Assembly: GCF_900115495.1 (NCBI RefSeq)
Contig: NZ_FOWR01000040.1
Location: forward strand, 1-48,058
Direction: 5' to 3'
Origin: Enterovibrio norvegicus DSM 15893
GTDB lineage: Bacteria; Pseudomonadota; Gammaproteobacteria; Enterobacterales; Vibrionaceae
Length of the DNA: 48,058 nt
Shown: in pieces, positions 25,831-34,703 of the stretch
Numbering within the stretch: the stretch's first letter is position 1
Layout: every line of letters starts with the position of its first letter
The notes under the pieces: model-generated
Database searches by the model: none
What the model was told of the DNA's origin: nothing
The model's input: the letters and a program-made list of their open reading frames with translations, nothing else
Position numbers and translations under genes: made by a program

Positions 25831-26358
25831 TTAAGTGGGTTTGGGGGGTGTTTTTTGATGAGTATCGAACGCCTCCCAGCCTTCGCCATCAAACACATCC
25901 ACGCCGAGCTGATGAAGAACATGGGGAAAATCCACCATCACCCAGTTATCTACGATCTTTCCGTTCTGAACTTTCCAGAAATCCATGTAGCGGATTTCTA
26001 CAGTTTGATGGGTGGGTTCTACCCCCATAAACGTACCAGTATGTTTGGCGGTCTGATGCCCAAAAGCCGCGGCCCATTCGCCCATGTAGAGTCGTGCTTC
26101 ATCGACACAAATTTTGTCTGAGAATGCGGCTTGGAAGGGCTTTTGCCAGTTGCGTTGAAATTCTTCCAACCCAATCTTGGTGCCACAGCCTTGGTTGCCA
26201 AACCAGCGAAAGGTCTCTGCGAAAAACTCACCAATATCGCCGATTCGATGATCATTAAGTCCATCAACCATGGATTCTATAACGCGGCGTGTTTCATCCG
26301 TTTGGCTCAAATCGGTGTCTTTGGTCAAACTCGCTTGTTCGGGTCTTGAGCCTCTCAT
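25831..26358 (-). CDS. SnoaL-like (NTF2-fold) protein, single domain
   Basis: The 175-residue protein is one SnoaL domain, with [31 protein letters not shown] at the start and [33 protein letters not shown] at the end. This tail is very close to those of the two-domain paralogues. It overlaps the ABC ATPase gene by 4 bases. It lies 43 bases ahead of the HisD-like gene. Confidence 0.85.
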   Translation of the reverse strand: MRGSRPEQASLTKDTDLSQTDETRRVIESMVDGLNDHRIGDIGEFFAETFRWFGNQGCGTKIGLEEFQRNWQKPFQAAFSDKICVDEARLYMGEWAAAFGHQTAKHTGTFMGVEPTHQTVEIRYMDFWKVQNGKIVDNWVMVDFPHVLHQLGVDVFDGEGWEAFDTHQKTPPKPT

Positions 26359-27446
26359 TCTGATTGGCTCCCGTTATCGAGTCTTAGGCCTGTGCTTGCA
26401 TCAAAAAGATGGCAAATCGAGGCGGGGATGTTTGTCGAAAACACATGACCGATTTCAGTGGAATAGTCCTTACCCGCTTTCACTGCGACGAGTGCATCAC
26501 CTATTTTTACGGTGATCATCGTGGCTTCCCCGAGTAACTCGATAGAGAACACATTGGCCTTAATGCCACTGATTTCCGTCACATCAGGTGCACTACCCAC
26601 GGGGTTTACCTCGGCATCTTCTGCGCGAAATCCCAGCGTGATATCTCCTGATAAAGCGGTATCTAATCCTCGAATGGTCATGTTTTCTGCGGTGAAGACA
26701 CCATTACTGATCGTGCCTTTGACAAGGTTCATGGCAGGTGAGCCGATGAAGCTCGCCACAAACGTATTTGCCGGATAGTTGTAGATTTCTGTCGGCGTAC
26801 CGACTTGCTGTACATTCCCAGCACTCATCACGACAACACGATCAGCCAAGGTCATGGCTTCAATCTGGTCATGCGTGACATAAATGGTGGTGATTTGTAG
26901 TTCGTGTGACAGGTTCTTGATTTGAGCGCGTGTAGAGACCCTAAGTTTTGCATCAAGGTTTGATAACGGTTCGTCCATCAAAAACACATTGGGTTCGCGA
27001 ACAATGGCGCGGGCTAACGCGACACGCTGACGTTGCCCGCCAGAGAGATCAGCAGGGCGACGATGAAGAAAGTCAGTCAGTTCGACCATCTCTGCGGCTC
27101 GCATGACTTTCTCATCATGCGTTGCGGGGTCTATGTGCCTTACCTTTAGGGGAAAACGAATGTTTTCATACACGGTCATGTTGGGGTAGAGCGCGTAGCT
27201 TTGGAATACCATGGCGACATCGCGATCCTTTGGTTCCAAATCATTCACGACCTTGCCGCCAATCAGTATGTCGCCGCTGGTGGCATCTTCGAGGCCAGCA
27301 ATCATGCGCATCGTGGTGCTTTTTCCACATCCTGATGGGCCAAGCAATACAAGAAATTCCTTATCGGGAATGGTTAAGTCGAAATCTTTAACCCCGACAA
27401 AATCTCCCCATCGCTTGTCGATATGACGTAATTGCACTTCTGCCAT
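26355..27446 (-). CDS. Sugar-type ABC importer ATP-binding protein (UgpC/MalK-like)
   Basis: The product of about 363 residues has Walker A GPSGCGKST, Q-loop MVFQSYALYPNMTV, signature LSGGQRQRVALARAI, Walker B VFLMDEPLSNLD and a C-terminal TOBE region, the standard CUT1 pattern. ATG 27446 (MAEVQLRHIDKRW) has GGAG 8 bases upstream; the frame continues 69 codons further into the promoter region, which is not family-like. It is the first gene of the minus arm, while its partner binding protein and permeases are on the divergent plus arm. Confidence 0.93.
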   Translation of the reverse strand: MAEVQLRHIDKRWGDFVGVKDFDLTIPDKEFLVLLGPSGCGKSTTMRMIAGLEDATSGDILIGGKVVNDLEPKDRDVAMVFQSYALYPNMTVYENIRFPLKVRHIDPATHDEKVMRAAEMVELTDFLHRRPADLSGGQRQRVALARAIVREPNVFLMDEPLSNLDAKLRVSTRAQIKNLSHELQITTIYVTHDQIEAMTLADRVVVMSAGNVQQVGTPTEIYNYPANTFVASFIGSPAMNLVKGTISNGVFTAENMTIRGLDTALSGDITLGFRAEDAEVNPVGSAPDVTEISGIKANVFSIELLGEATMITVKIGDALVAVKAGKDYSTEIGHVFSTNIPASICHLFDASTGLRLDNGSQSE

Positions 27447-27886
27447 GACTGCTCTCCATGTTCCAACGCGGTCTGAATTTTGGTGACTGGGTACGTATTC
27501 AAAATAAACAGTAAAATGCGCGTCCGCAAACATGCTTATGCTGTATGTTTGCGTGTGATCACATAAATATATTTGTATGTGTTCGTTTCTCAAATGCAAG
27601 AAATTTATGTTAATCAGCAAGTTATAGAGAGGTGCTTTACGAAGGGTGATCAATTAACTTATTGATAATAAGCGATTAATGGTAAGGCGTAGGAATGTTA
27701 ACGTATGGTTAATTTCTTGAATTTTGTTACTTGCCAATATCTCTTTTAGGCATAATTATTTTTGCATACGTAATCAAAAATATTCTTGTTGTCGTGGTCT
27801 CAAGGAAGATCTGGCTTCAAGTGTGTCGTGCTTAGAGTGCTTGTTACTGTAAGACGAAAACCCTTCTTGAGAAGTTGGAGAGGAAA
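27447..27886. promoter_or_regulatory. Divergent promoter region of the catabolic island
   Basis: These 440 bases separate the two arms and must hold both promoters. Two dyads stand out: CGCAAACAT (27525-27533) with its exact complement ATGTTTGCG (27545-27553), and the perfect palindrome TGTGATCACA (27554-27563). They directly abut. They are the best candidates for LacI-type and possibly CRP-type control. The part from 27590 to 27780 is AT-rich and shows no gene. Confidence 0.55.
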
Positions 27887-29131
27887 ATGAAAGTCAAACT
27901 GATAAGTACATTTGCGGCGGGATTGGTCACCTTGTTCAGCCACACACTCAGTGCAGAACAAATTGACTGCGGTGTTGATGTTGGAAACGTGAGTATTCTG
28001 TCCAATGATTTCCCAGCATTGCATGCTGTTGCGGCGATGGCTGAGCGATGTGCGACGGACAGGGTTGTTGTGACCAAAAACCAATCGAAAGATCATCGCG
28101 ACATTCAATCCGCTGCCTTGAAAGCCAAGCCCTCGAAATATTCTACTGCGATTGTTTCTACCAGCTCGATTGTTCCGTTACTCAATGAAGGGCTGATTCA
28201 ACCCCTTGATGCGTTAGTGGCAAAACATGGTCAGAGCTTGCAGCCGACGCAGTTGATAAAAATTGATGGCAGCGTGATGGCTGTGGCTTTCATGGCTAAC
28301 TCTCAACACCTTTTTTACCGTAAAGACATGTTAGAAAAAGTCGGTGCGCAGCCGCCTAAAACCTATGACGAGTTGATCGCGACAGCGAAGAAAATACAAA
28401 AAGACGGTTTGATGAAATACCCCATCGCGTTGAACACCAAAACGGGCTGGAACCTAGGGGAAGAATTCATCAACGTATTTAGTGCAACAGGGGCAGGGTT
28501 CTTTAAACCAGGTAGTGCCATACCGAACCTAAACAATGCTGAGGGAATAAAGGCGCTGAACACTTTGAAAGCGCTGACCGAATTGTCCAACCCTGATTTT
28601 TTAACGTTTGATTCCAACAGCACTCAAGCCCTTTGGGAAGAAGGCAAAGTCGCTTTTGCGTTGATGTGGGGCTCTAGAGGAACTGCGATTTTAGACGATG
28701 AAGGGTCGACGCCGGAGATTGTTGGTTCAACGGTTTTAACCAATACGCCCGCGTTTACGGCAGATGGCACCCCAGGTGCCACGTTGTGGTGGGACGGTTG
28801 GACTATCGCCAGCAATCTTTCTGAGCAAGATGCCGAAGCGACCTTCAAAGTGATGGTGCAAGCCATCTCCCCTGACATGATGAAGGCAAATTCCCAAAAA
28901 GCCGTGTGGTTGATTGAAGGTTATGAACCCGATGCGTCTGCGATGGGCGTCATCAGCACGGTACAACAACAAGCCAATCCTTATCCGATGTTGCCGTACA
29001 TGGGTCTGTTGCATTCAGCGTTAGGTGCTGAACTTCCAGACTTTCTACTTGGAAATGAATCGGCAGCGCAAGCGCTTAAAGATGTCGAAGATGCTTACAT
29101 GACGTCTGCACGCGAGCAGGGCTTCCTTTAA
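27887..29131 (+). CDS. ABC importer substrate-binding protein (sugar-type)
   Basis: The product of about 414 residues starts at ATG 27887 after GGAGAGG and has a signal peptide ending near HTLSA. It has the layout of extracellular solute-binding family 1: MANSQHLFYRKDMLEKVGAQPPKTYDELIATAKKI, then GKVAFALMWGSRG, then WWDGWTIASNLSEQDAEATFKVM. It would bind a sugar or polyol-like ligand in the periplasm. A strong hairpin follows the gene. Confidence 0.92.
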   Translation: MKVKLISTFAAGLVTLFSHTLSAEQIDCGVDVGNVSILSNDFPALHAVAAMAERCATDRVVVTKNQSKDHRDIQSAALKAKPSKYSTAIVSTSSIVPLLNEGLIQPLDALVAKHGQSLQPTQLIKIDGSVMAVAFMANSQHLFYRKDMLEKVGAQPPKTYDELIATAKKIQKDGLMKYPIALNTKTGWNLGEEFINVFSATGAGFFKPGSAIPNLNNAEGIKALNTLKALTELSNPDFLTFDSNSTQALWEEGKVAFALMWGSRGTAILDDEGSTPEIVGSTVLTNTPAFTADGTPGATLWWDGWTIASNLSEQDAEATFKVMVQAISPDMMKANSQKAVWLIEGYEPDASAMGVISTVQQQANPYPMLPYMGLLHSALGAELPDFLLGNESAAQALKDVEDAYMTSAREQGFL

Positions 29132-29138
29132 TCTTGTT

Positions 29139-29158
29139 GCCCCGAGAGGAATCGGGGC
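29139..29158 (+). repeat. Hairpin between binding protein and permease genes
   Basis: GCCCCGA (29139-29145) and TCGGGGC (29152-29158) form a GC-rich stem with a 6-base loop and no T-run. Hairpins here commonly stabilise the abundant binding-protein mRNA; that role is inferred. Confidence 0.6.
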
Positions 29159-29182
29159 GTCTAACGGCAAAGGAGTGGGTCC

Positions 29183-30214
29183 ATGCCACATCGTACGTTT
29201 ATGAAGTTTATGTGGCCGTCTTTATTGGTCATGTTTCTGCTCATCGCATTACCTATTGTGTCGGTGTTCGTTCAGTCATTGCACGTAGAGCATGAACAGA
29301 TAGTGCTTGAGACGGAAAACTGCGGGCCATTTGGCTGTAAGAAAACGGTATCTGTTGATAGAGAAGCGACTGACCAACTGCGTGAAGAAGAGCCCCTTGG
29401 GCGTTTTAACGGGTTAGATACCTATACGAATCGCAGCCATTTGGCGTTTGAAAATGTATCCGAAGCGTGGCGTTCGACAGATTCGCTCGGCGGTTTCTTC
29501 AACGGCTTGATGAATTTACCTTTCTACAAGGCGCTGGTATTCACTTTGGCATACACCTTCATAGTTACACCCTGTGTGATCTTTTTTGGCATGGTGGTTG
29601 CTCTGTGCGTGAATGCGTTGCCGAAGCTAGTAAAAGGCCCCACGATTTTCTTATCGCTCCTGCCCATGATTGTGACGCCATTAATAGGGTCATTGATCTT
29701 ATTTTGGATGATTGATGCGGATGGCGTGATTGGTGCCACCATCCAAAATTGGTTCCAAGATGACAGCTTGTCCCTAAAAGCCTCACCCGCACTGACATGG
29801 ATAACGCTGTTTGTGTACGGCATTTGGTCATCTATTCCATTCTCTTTCATTGTCTTTTACGCCGGATTACAAACAGTGCCCACGGACACATTGGAAGCCT
29901 CAATGATAGATGGCGCATCTCGCTGGGAAACGATTCGCTATGTTGTCATGCCGCACATGGCACCACTGGTGACCTTTGTTGCCTTGATGCAGTTGATGGA
30001 CAACTTCCGTGTGTTCGAGCCCATTGTTGGTTTTGCGGCAGAGGCTCATGCGACCTCGTTAAGTTGGTTGATCTTCAACGATCTGCGCGGCACTGATTCG
30101 CAATTGTTTGGCTCCGCTGGAGCGACCTCCATGCTCACTATTCTTGGTGTGGCTATCTTGCTTATGCCTGTGTTCATCCGGACATGGCGCGATTTCAACC
30201 GTAAATCGGCGTAG
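29183..30214 (+). CDS. ABC importer permease (MalF/UgpA-like)
   Basis: The 343-residue protein has a first membrane helix, a periplasmic insertion of about 100 residues, then the binding-protein-dependent transport domain, with the EAA motif ASMIDGASRWETIRYVVMPHMAPL that docks the ATPase. Length and insertion fit the MalF/UgpA position. AAAGGAGTGG precedes its ATG. The partner permease starts 10 bases after its stop. Confidence 0.92.
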   Translation: MPHRTFMKFMWPSLLVMFLLIALPIVSVFVQSLHVEHEQIVLETENCGPFGCKKTVSVDREATDQLREEEPLGRFNGLDTYTNRSHLAFENVSEAWRSTDSLGGFFNGLMNLPFYKALVFTLAYTFIVTPCVIFFGMVVALCVNALPKLVKGPTIFLSLLPMIVTPLIGSLILFWMIDADGVIGATIQNWFQDDSLSLKASPALTWITLFVYGIWSSIPFSFIVFYAGLQTVPTDTLEASMIDGASRWETIRYVVMPHMAPLVTFVALMQLMDNFRVFEPIVGFAAEAHATSLSWLIFNDLRGTDSQLFGSAGATSMLTILGVAILLMPVFIRTWRDFNRKSA

Positions 30215-30223
30215 GAGTTCATC

Positions 30224-31102
30224 ATGGAAGAAGTACGTAGAAAGCCGATTTGGCTTAAAACATTGTCGATAGGGTTCGTGATTGTTTGGCTATTAATAGC
30301 AGCAGGCCCGTTCCTTTGGACCGCATGGGGCTCGTTCAAGGTTCAGGCGGATTTTTTCTCGAAATCTGATTGGATGAACGCGATTTACGGGGTGAAAACC
30401 TTGCTTGAAACAGGCGGTGAATTTACGGGGCAGGGATATTACGGCGCGTGGATTGAGCAGGATTTTTGGCTCGCTGGGATCAATACATTCGTTGTTGTTT
30501 TTTCTGTTGTCATTATTTCACTCACCATAGGCACTCTAGGTGGGTATGCGTTGGCCCGTTCTGGTTTTCGATACTCCCTGTGGATTTTGATGATTGCCTT
30601 GGTGCTGCGCGCGATGCCGCACATCACCTTGGTATCAGGCTATATGTTGCCCTTTTTCGAATGGAATTTATGGGGGCACCTAGGCACGACAATCATTGTG
30701 TTGGTCGCGATTAACCAACCCTTCACTCTCTGGATGCTGCACTCTTTCTTTTTGAATATTCCGAAAGACATGGATGAGAGCGCCATGGTCGATGGCTGCA
30801 CGCGATTCCAAGCATTCCGTCATGTCATTATTCCGGTCATGTGGCCGGGGGTAATCACCACAGGCCTGTTTAGTTTCTTGCTCGCTTACAACGATTTTGC
30901 TGTAACAGGCATGTTGCTGAGCCAAGATAACCAAACCATGGTGCCAAAAATTGCGAGCTTCTTGGGTACCACGCAGGTGGAAGGAAACGTGATGTTTGCC
31001 GTTGCTGCGGTGGTCTCTGCGATGATCCCGCTGTTCTTCCTTGTTCTGTTCTTCCAAAAACAAATCGTGTCGGGTTTAACCGCAGGCGCGGTGAAGGGGT
31101 AG
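30224..31102 (+). CDS. ABC importer permease (MalG/UgpE-like)
   Basis: The 292-residue protein has six membrane helices and the EAA motif DESAMVDGCTRFQAFRHVIIPVMWPG, and ends LFFQKQIVSGLTAGAVKG, the usual CUT1 second-permease ending. It pairs with the preceding permease and with the ATPase encoded on the other arm. Confidence 0.93.
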   Translation: MEEVRRKPIWLKTLSIGFVIVWLLIAAGPFLWTAWGSFKVQADFFSKSDWMNAIYGVKTLLETGGEFTGQGYYGAWIEQDFWLAGINTFVVVFSVVIISLTIGTLGGYALARSGFRYSLWILMIALVLRAMPHITLVSGYMLPFFEWNLWGHLGTTIIVLVAINQPFTLWMLHSFFLNIPKDMDESAMVDGCTRFQAFRHVIIPVMWPGVITTGLFSFLLAYNDFAVTGMLLSQDNQTMVPKIASFLGTTQVEGNVMFAVAAVVSAMIPLFFLVLFFQKQIVSGLTAGAVKG

Positions 31103-31105
31103 GTC

Positions 31106-32140
31106 ATGCCGCAAGCGTTACAAGATGCCAAGCAATGCGTATTTACGTTTTATCAAGCGCTTGATGGTGCAACTGTTCAAGATGTACCGAAGGTGTTGGA
31201 AACGTATTGCAGTGCTGACTATCAGTGGCGTGGTTGCCACCCCTTCAATGAGTTGGAGGGGCAAAACGCCGTCAGTGATCAATTCTGGCAACCGTTGAAA
31301 ACCAGTTTGAAAAAACTGCAACGCCGTCAGGATGTTTTCATGGCGGGCGAAAACAGCTTGGCGTCTGACGGCTCAGTGTGGGTGGTGTCCATGGGCCATC
31401 TTATGGGGCTGTTTGATAATGATTGGCTCGGCATTGCCAAAACCGGACGGATGGCATTTCTGCGCTATTGCGAGTTCACCCAAGTGGTGGAAGGCAAGAT
31501 CGCGCAGTCAGCCATGTTTATGGATATTCCAGGCTTGATGGTGCAAGCCGGTGTGAACCCCTTCATGCCGCAAACCGGCGCACAGCTTATTCAGCCAGGA
31601 CCAATGAACCATTCTGGTTTGATGTTGGATGAACAAAGCGCTGAGGCATCGGCAAAAACACTGTCGGTGATTAATCAAATGATCACCGACTTAGGCAACT
31701 GGGATCATGACTTGAGCCTTGAAGAAGAGCTAGCCTTGAGTTGGCATGATGACATGATCTGGTGGGGGCCAACCGGTATTGGTGCGAGCTACACCATTGA
31801 ACGTTATGCCAAGCAACATTCAGGGGTGTTCAGGTCAAGTTTCTCTGAGCGTGTTTTTAATGGCCATGTCTGTAAATTTGCCGAAGGCGAATTTGGTGGC
31901 TTTTTTGGTTGGCCAAATCTCTCGCTTAAACCTTCTGGTGGATTCATGGGGCTGCCGGCCAGTGACAAGTTCTTCGACATGCGTGTGATTGATATCTATC
32001 GACGTGACGGTGAAAAATTGGCTGAAAACTGGGTATTTATCGATTTGCTGCATTTTTTCCATCAGCAAGGGATAGATATCCTCGCAAGAAACACGTACCT
32101 CAGTGCAGACACTCAACGTGATCAAACAAAGAGGACCTAA
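31106..32140 (+). CDS. SnoaL-like (NTF2-fold) protein, two-domain
   Basis: The 344-residue protein starts 4 bases after the permease stop. Its second half contains LSWHDDMIWWGPTGIGASYTIERY and the tail VIDIYRRDGEKLAENWVFIDLLHFFHQQGIDILAR, parallel to the 351-residue paralogue on the minus arm. Its first half has YCSADYQWRGCHPFNELEGQNAVSDQFW and VVEGKIAQSAMFMDIPGLMVQAGVNPF, a second complete SnoaL unit. Placing it with the importer suggests it acts early on the imported compound. Function is unknown. Confidence 0.8.
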   Translation: MPQALQDAKQCVFTFYQALDGATVQDVPKVLETYCSADYQWRGCHPFNELEGQNAVSDQFWQPLKTSLKKLQRRQDVFMAGENSLASDGSVWVVSMGHLMGLFDNDWLGIAKTGRMAFLRYCEFTQVVEGKIAQSAMFMDIPGLMVQAGVNPFMPQTGAQLIQPGPMNHSGLMLDEQSAEASAKTLSVINQMITDLGNWDHDLSLEEELALSWHDDMIWWGPTGIGASYTIERYAKQHSGVFRSSFSERVFNGHVCKFAEGEFGGFFGWPNLSLKPSGGFMGLPASDKFFDMRVIDIYRRDGEKLAENWVFIDLLHFFHQQGIDILARNTYLSADTQRDQTKRT

Positions 32141-32292
32141 CTATTTAAAAGCACTACGTTGCGGATACATCACGGGTGGATGGAGACTTTTTTCCTTTGA
32201 CCTTGCGCGTATCACTTATTTTCCCATAAGTATCGGTGGTATTATCTAGGGATAGAATGAAACGGGGAAATGATGCCCGCGACGGAGTCAAA

Positions 32293-32814
32293 ATGGCAAA
32301 ACTATCGTTACAAGAACAAATGTTACAGGCTGGCCTGATCGACAAAAAGAAAATGAAAAAAGCCGGTAAGACATCGAAAAAATCACGCACTATGGCGAAA
32401 GAAGCGAAAGCAGCAGTTGAGGAAAAACGTATTGCTCAAGTTGCTCAAGATCAAGCGCTGAATCGTCAGAAGGAGTCAGACGCTCAGAAGAAAGCAGTCA
32501 TGGCTCAAGTGAAGCAACTTGTAGAAATGAACAAGATTGATCGTAGAGATGGCGACATCGGGTACAACTTTACCGATGGCACGCTTGTTAAGAAGCTTTA
32601 CGTGAACAAAGAAACGCAAGCACAACTTGTCAACGGTCGTTTGGCAATTGCACGTTACCTGGATGGGTATGCCATTGTTCCTGGTGTTGTGGCAGATAAA
32701 ATCAGTCAACGTGATGAAGACACCATCATTGTGAACAACACTGTTGATGAGCAAGCCATTGACGAAGATGACCCATATGCGGACTTCAAAATTCCCGATG
32801 ATTTGATGTGGTAA
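32293..32814 (+). CDS. DUF2058 (YaiL-like) protein
   Basis: The 173-residue protein starts at ATG 32293 with GGAG 6 bases upstream and opens MAKLSLQEQMLQAGLIDKKK, the usual DUF2058 start. A Lys/Ala-rich charged coil (about residues 20-75) is followed by a compact domain (GDIGYNFTDGTLVKKLYVNKETQAQLVNGRLAIARY). E. coli YaiL is described as a nucleoprotein of unclear role. The longer frame from 32236 lacks support. It has its own intrinsic terminator. Confidence 0.92.
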   Translation: MAKLSLQEQMLQAGLIDKKKMKKAGKTSKKSRTMAKEAKAAVEEKRIAQVAQDQALNRQKESDAQKKAVMAQVKQLVEMNKIDRRDGDIGYNFTDGTLVKKLYVNKETQAQLVNGRLAIARYLDGYAIVPGVVADKISQRDEDTIIVNNTVDEQAIDEDDPYADFKIPDDLMW

Positions 32815-32833
32815 CTCCCCCTCAATAGATCAA

Positions 32834-32866
32834 AAAAAGCCGACGTCGTGTCGGCTTTTTTATTTT
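32834..32866. terminator. Bidirectional intrinsic terminator
   Basis: GCCGAC (32839-32844) and GTCGGC (32850-32855) enclose a 5-base loop, with an A-run before and a T-run after. It can stop the DUF2058 gene on the plus strand and the convergent gene on the minus strand. Confidence 0.9.
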
Positions 32867-32884
32867 TAGACGAAGTACTTTCGT

Positions 32885-33451
32885 TTAGTCGATAGAGACA
32901 TCGCCTTCGAGATCTTTCAGGATCATTTTTTGAATGTCGATGCCCATCGTCATGACGATTAAGCTCCAGTTCAAAAATGGCAGAGACCCATTGGCAACAC
33001 CGTGTGCAAAGTTCGATGCGTTCCAGTGGAAAACTGTCGAAAGCTTCTCGGTCGTTAGCGAATCATAATTGTCATTGTCAATCAGATCGCTGAATTGCGC
33101 TTGAGTCGGGCAAAGAAACTTGTCGTTTGGTCTAAACGCCGTTGGCTTGAAGTAAGACAGCACCTTTCTCACATTCACTTCTATAACGTCACCGTTACTT
33201 TGAATGTTCGGCTTACCAACCAGAGCACATAGGAAACACCAGCATGGGTAAGGGATAGAGGAAAGGTTGTCTGGCTCGTTTTTGTAACGAGCAGTCCAAG
33301 CATTGACGTTCTTTGGTTGCAACCCCGTCACTTTCGCAAGTTGAACAGCGTCGTACCCATTGTCTTTCAATAGGTTAATAATCACCGCAACTTCTGAAAC
33401 AAAGGGTTTTGTCCATCGGCTGAAAGGCGCAAGTGTTGTATCTCTAATCAT
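32885..33451 (-). CDS. Hypothetical protein with a possible N-terminal helix-turn-helix
   Basis: I do not recognise the 188-residue product. Residues of about 22-55 (VAVIINLLKDNGYDAVQLAKVTGLQPKNVNAWTARY) read like a DNA-binding helix-turn-helix of the kind that skips along AVQLAKVTGLQPKNVNAW. The rest is globular, with several Trp and Cys (PYPCWCFLCALVG). There is no signal peptide or membrane helix. It converges on the DUF2058 gene and diverges from the phn operon. A phage or regulator origin is possible. Confidence 0.7.
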   Translation of the reverse strand: MIRDTTLAPFSRWTKPFVSEVAVIINLLKDNGYDAVQLAKVTGLQPKNVNAWTARYKNEPDNLSSIPYPCWCFLCALVGKPNIQSNGDVIEVNVRKVLSYFKPTAFRPNDKFLCPTQAQFSDLIDNDNYDSLTTEKLSTVFHWNASNFAHGVANGSLPFLNWSLIVMTMGIDIQKMILKDLEGDVSID

Positions 33452-33581
33452 GGCTGAGTTAAATCTTATCTTTAAACAAACAGGTGGTTTGCTTCATTGT
33501 AACCTTGACCGGAATCATACGTGCCTCGCTTTATAAGTCTAGTTTTATTGCGCTTGCGCTTACGCCTTAAGGAGTGAGGTG

Positions 33582-33653
33582 ATGAATCAACATAAGCGCT
33601 CTTTGCAATACATCTCACCCGCACCTAAAACACACAGCATGAAGTTTTGGTGA
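33582..33653 (+). CDS. Small ORF, 23 residues, upstream of phnC
   Basis: ATG 33582 is preceded by AAGGAG at a 7-base spacing, an unusually strong site. The peptide begins MNQHKRSLQY and ends HSMKFW, stopping at TGA 33651-33653. The stop is 4 bases before the GTCTAGAC dyad. It may be a leader peptide or a small protein; no family is recognised. Confidence 0.35.
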   Translation: MNQHKRSLQYISPAPKTHSMKFW

Positions 33654-33657
33654 ATAG

Positions 33658-33671
33658 CTCGTCTAGACAAG
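33658..33671. promoter_or_regulatory. Candidate PhnF operator upstream of phnC
   Basis: CTCGTCTAGACAAG is a near-perfect dyad centred on GTCTAGAC. The same core is found before phnF (36651-36664). GTCTAGAC-type cores are known for the HutC branch of GntR regulators, such as NagR/DasR, to which PhnF belongs. Confidence 0.55.
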
Positions 33672-33842
33672 TCACTGAGCTTAGCGAGATAAAATAATCA
33701 GACGACCGAAAACACTGGCCGAAGTGGTTATATACATCTCCCTAATTTAATGAAACATCAACCCACCTGAAACCATTCCGTTATAAAAACGACACAAACT
33801 GGCTACACGATAGGGGCACCACATAACGAGGTTCCCTGAAAC

Positions 33843-34676
33843 ATGGATAGCATTATCGAAGTGAATGGTCTGACAAAGACGTTTGGAAAGAACAAAGCGC
33901 TCGACCAGATCAACCTCAAAATCCAACACAAAGAAATGACAGCACTACTCGGTCCATCTGGTTCTGGTAAATCGACGTTGCTTCGCCACCTAAGTGGCCT
34001 GGTCTTCTCTGATAAAACTGAAGAGGGACAGATTCAGGTGCTGGGTAAAACCGTACAGAGTCAAGGCAGAGCTTCCGGTCAGGTTCGTCATTGTCGCGCT
34101 CAGGCGGGTTACATCTTTCAGCAGTTCAATCTGGTAAATCGATTGTCAGTGATGACCAATGTGTTGATTGGTGCACTCAACTACACACCATTTTGGCGCA
34201 CGCTTACTGGAAACTTCACCAATCAACAGAAAGAAGAAGCCATGGCGGCGCTTGAGCGTGTCGGCATGCAGGATTTCGCACACCAACGTGTTTCTACACT
34301 CTCTGGTGGTCAGCAACAACGGGTGGCCATTGCCCGTGCGTTAATGCAGAAAGCCCGCATCATTTTCGCCGATGAGCCTATTGCTTCTTTGGATCCTGAA
34401 TCTTCCCGCATCGTGATGGAGCTTCTCAGCGACATCAACCGACGTGAGGGTATTCCTGTGATTGTCACGCTTCATCAGGTCGACCATGCCCTCAAATATT
34501 GCCAACACGTTGTCGCACTGCGCGACGGCAAGATTTTCTATCAAGGCGAAAGCGCCGCAATTGATAAGCAGGCATTGGCTGACCTTTACGGCAGTAAATC
34601 TGAAATAACACTGGAAGTCGGTATGGATGAACAGCCAGCTTCTGTGAAAAAAGCACCACTTTCTCTCATCAGTTAA
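33843..34676 (+). CDS. phnC: Phosphonate ABC importer ATP-binding protein PhnC
   Basis: The 277-residue ATPase has Walker A GPSGSGKST, Q-loop IFQQFNLVNRLSVMTNVLIGAL (typical of PhnC), signature [15 protein letters not shown] and Walker B IIFADEPIASLDP. It energises uptake of phosphonates together with PhnD and PhnE. It is the first gene of a 14-gene C-P lyase operon. The ATG has GAGG about 10 bases upstream. Confidence 0.95.
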   Translation: MDSIIEVNGLTKTFGKNKALDQINLKIQHKEMTALLGPSGSGKSTLLRHLSGLVFSDKTEEGQIQVLGKTVQSQGRASGQVRHCRAQAGYIFQQFNLVNRLSVMTNVLIGALNYTPFWRTLTGNFTNQQKEEAMAALERVGMQDFAHQRVSTLSGGQQQRVAIARALMQKARIIFADEPIASLDPESSRIVMELLSDINRREGIPVIVTLHQVDHALKYCQHVVALRDGKIFYQGESAAIDKQALADLYGSKSEITLEVGMDEQPASVKKAPLSLIS

Positions 34677-34703
34677 ACCGTTAACGCATAAAGGACGATG
34701 ACG

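Larger units (their letters stand above)
33452..33842. promoter_or_regulatory. Upstream region of the phn operon
   Basis: These 391 bases must hold the phnC promoter. They contain a 23-codon ORF with an excellent ribosome binding site and a GTCTAGAC dyad, both listed separately. I looked for a Pho box (tandem CTGTCAT) and did not find a convincing one. Confidence 0.5.

Noticed and set aside
27554-27563. TGTGATCACA as a standard CRP site
   Set aside because: CRP needs TGTGA-N6-TCACA; here the half-sites touch with no spacer.
33452-33842. Pho box upstream of phnC
   Set aside because: No pair of CTGTCAT-like repeats at the right spacing could be found by eye.
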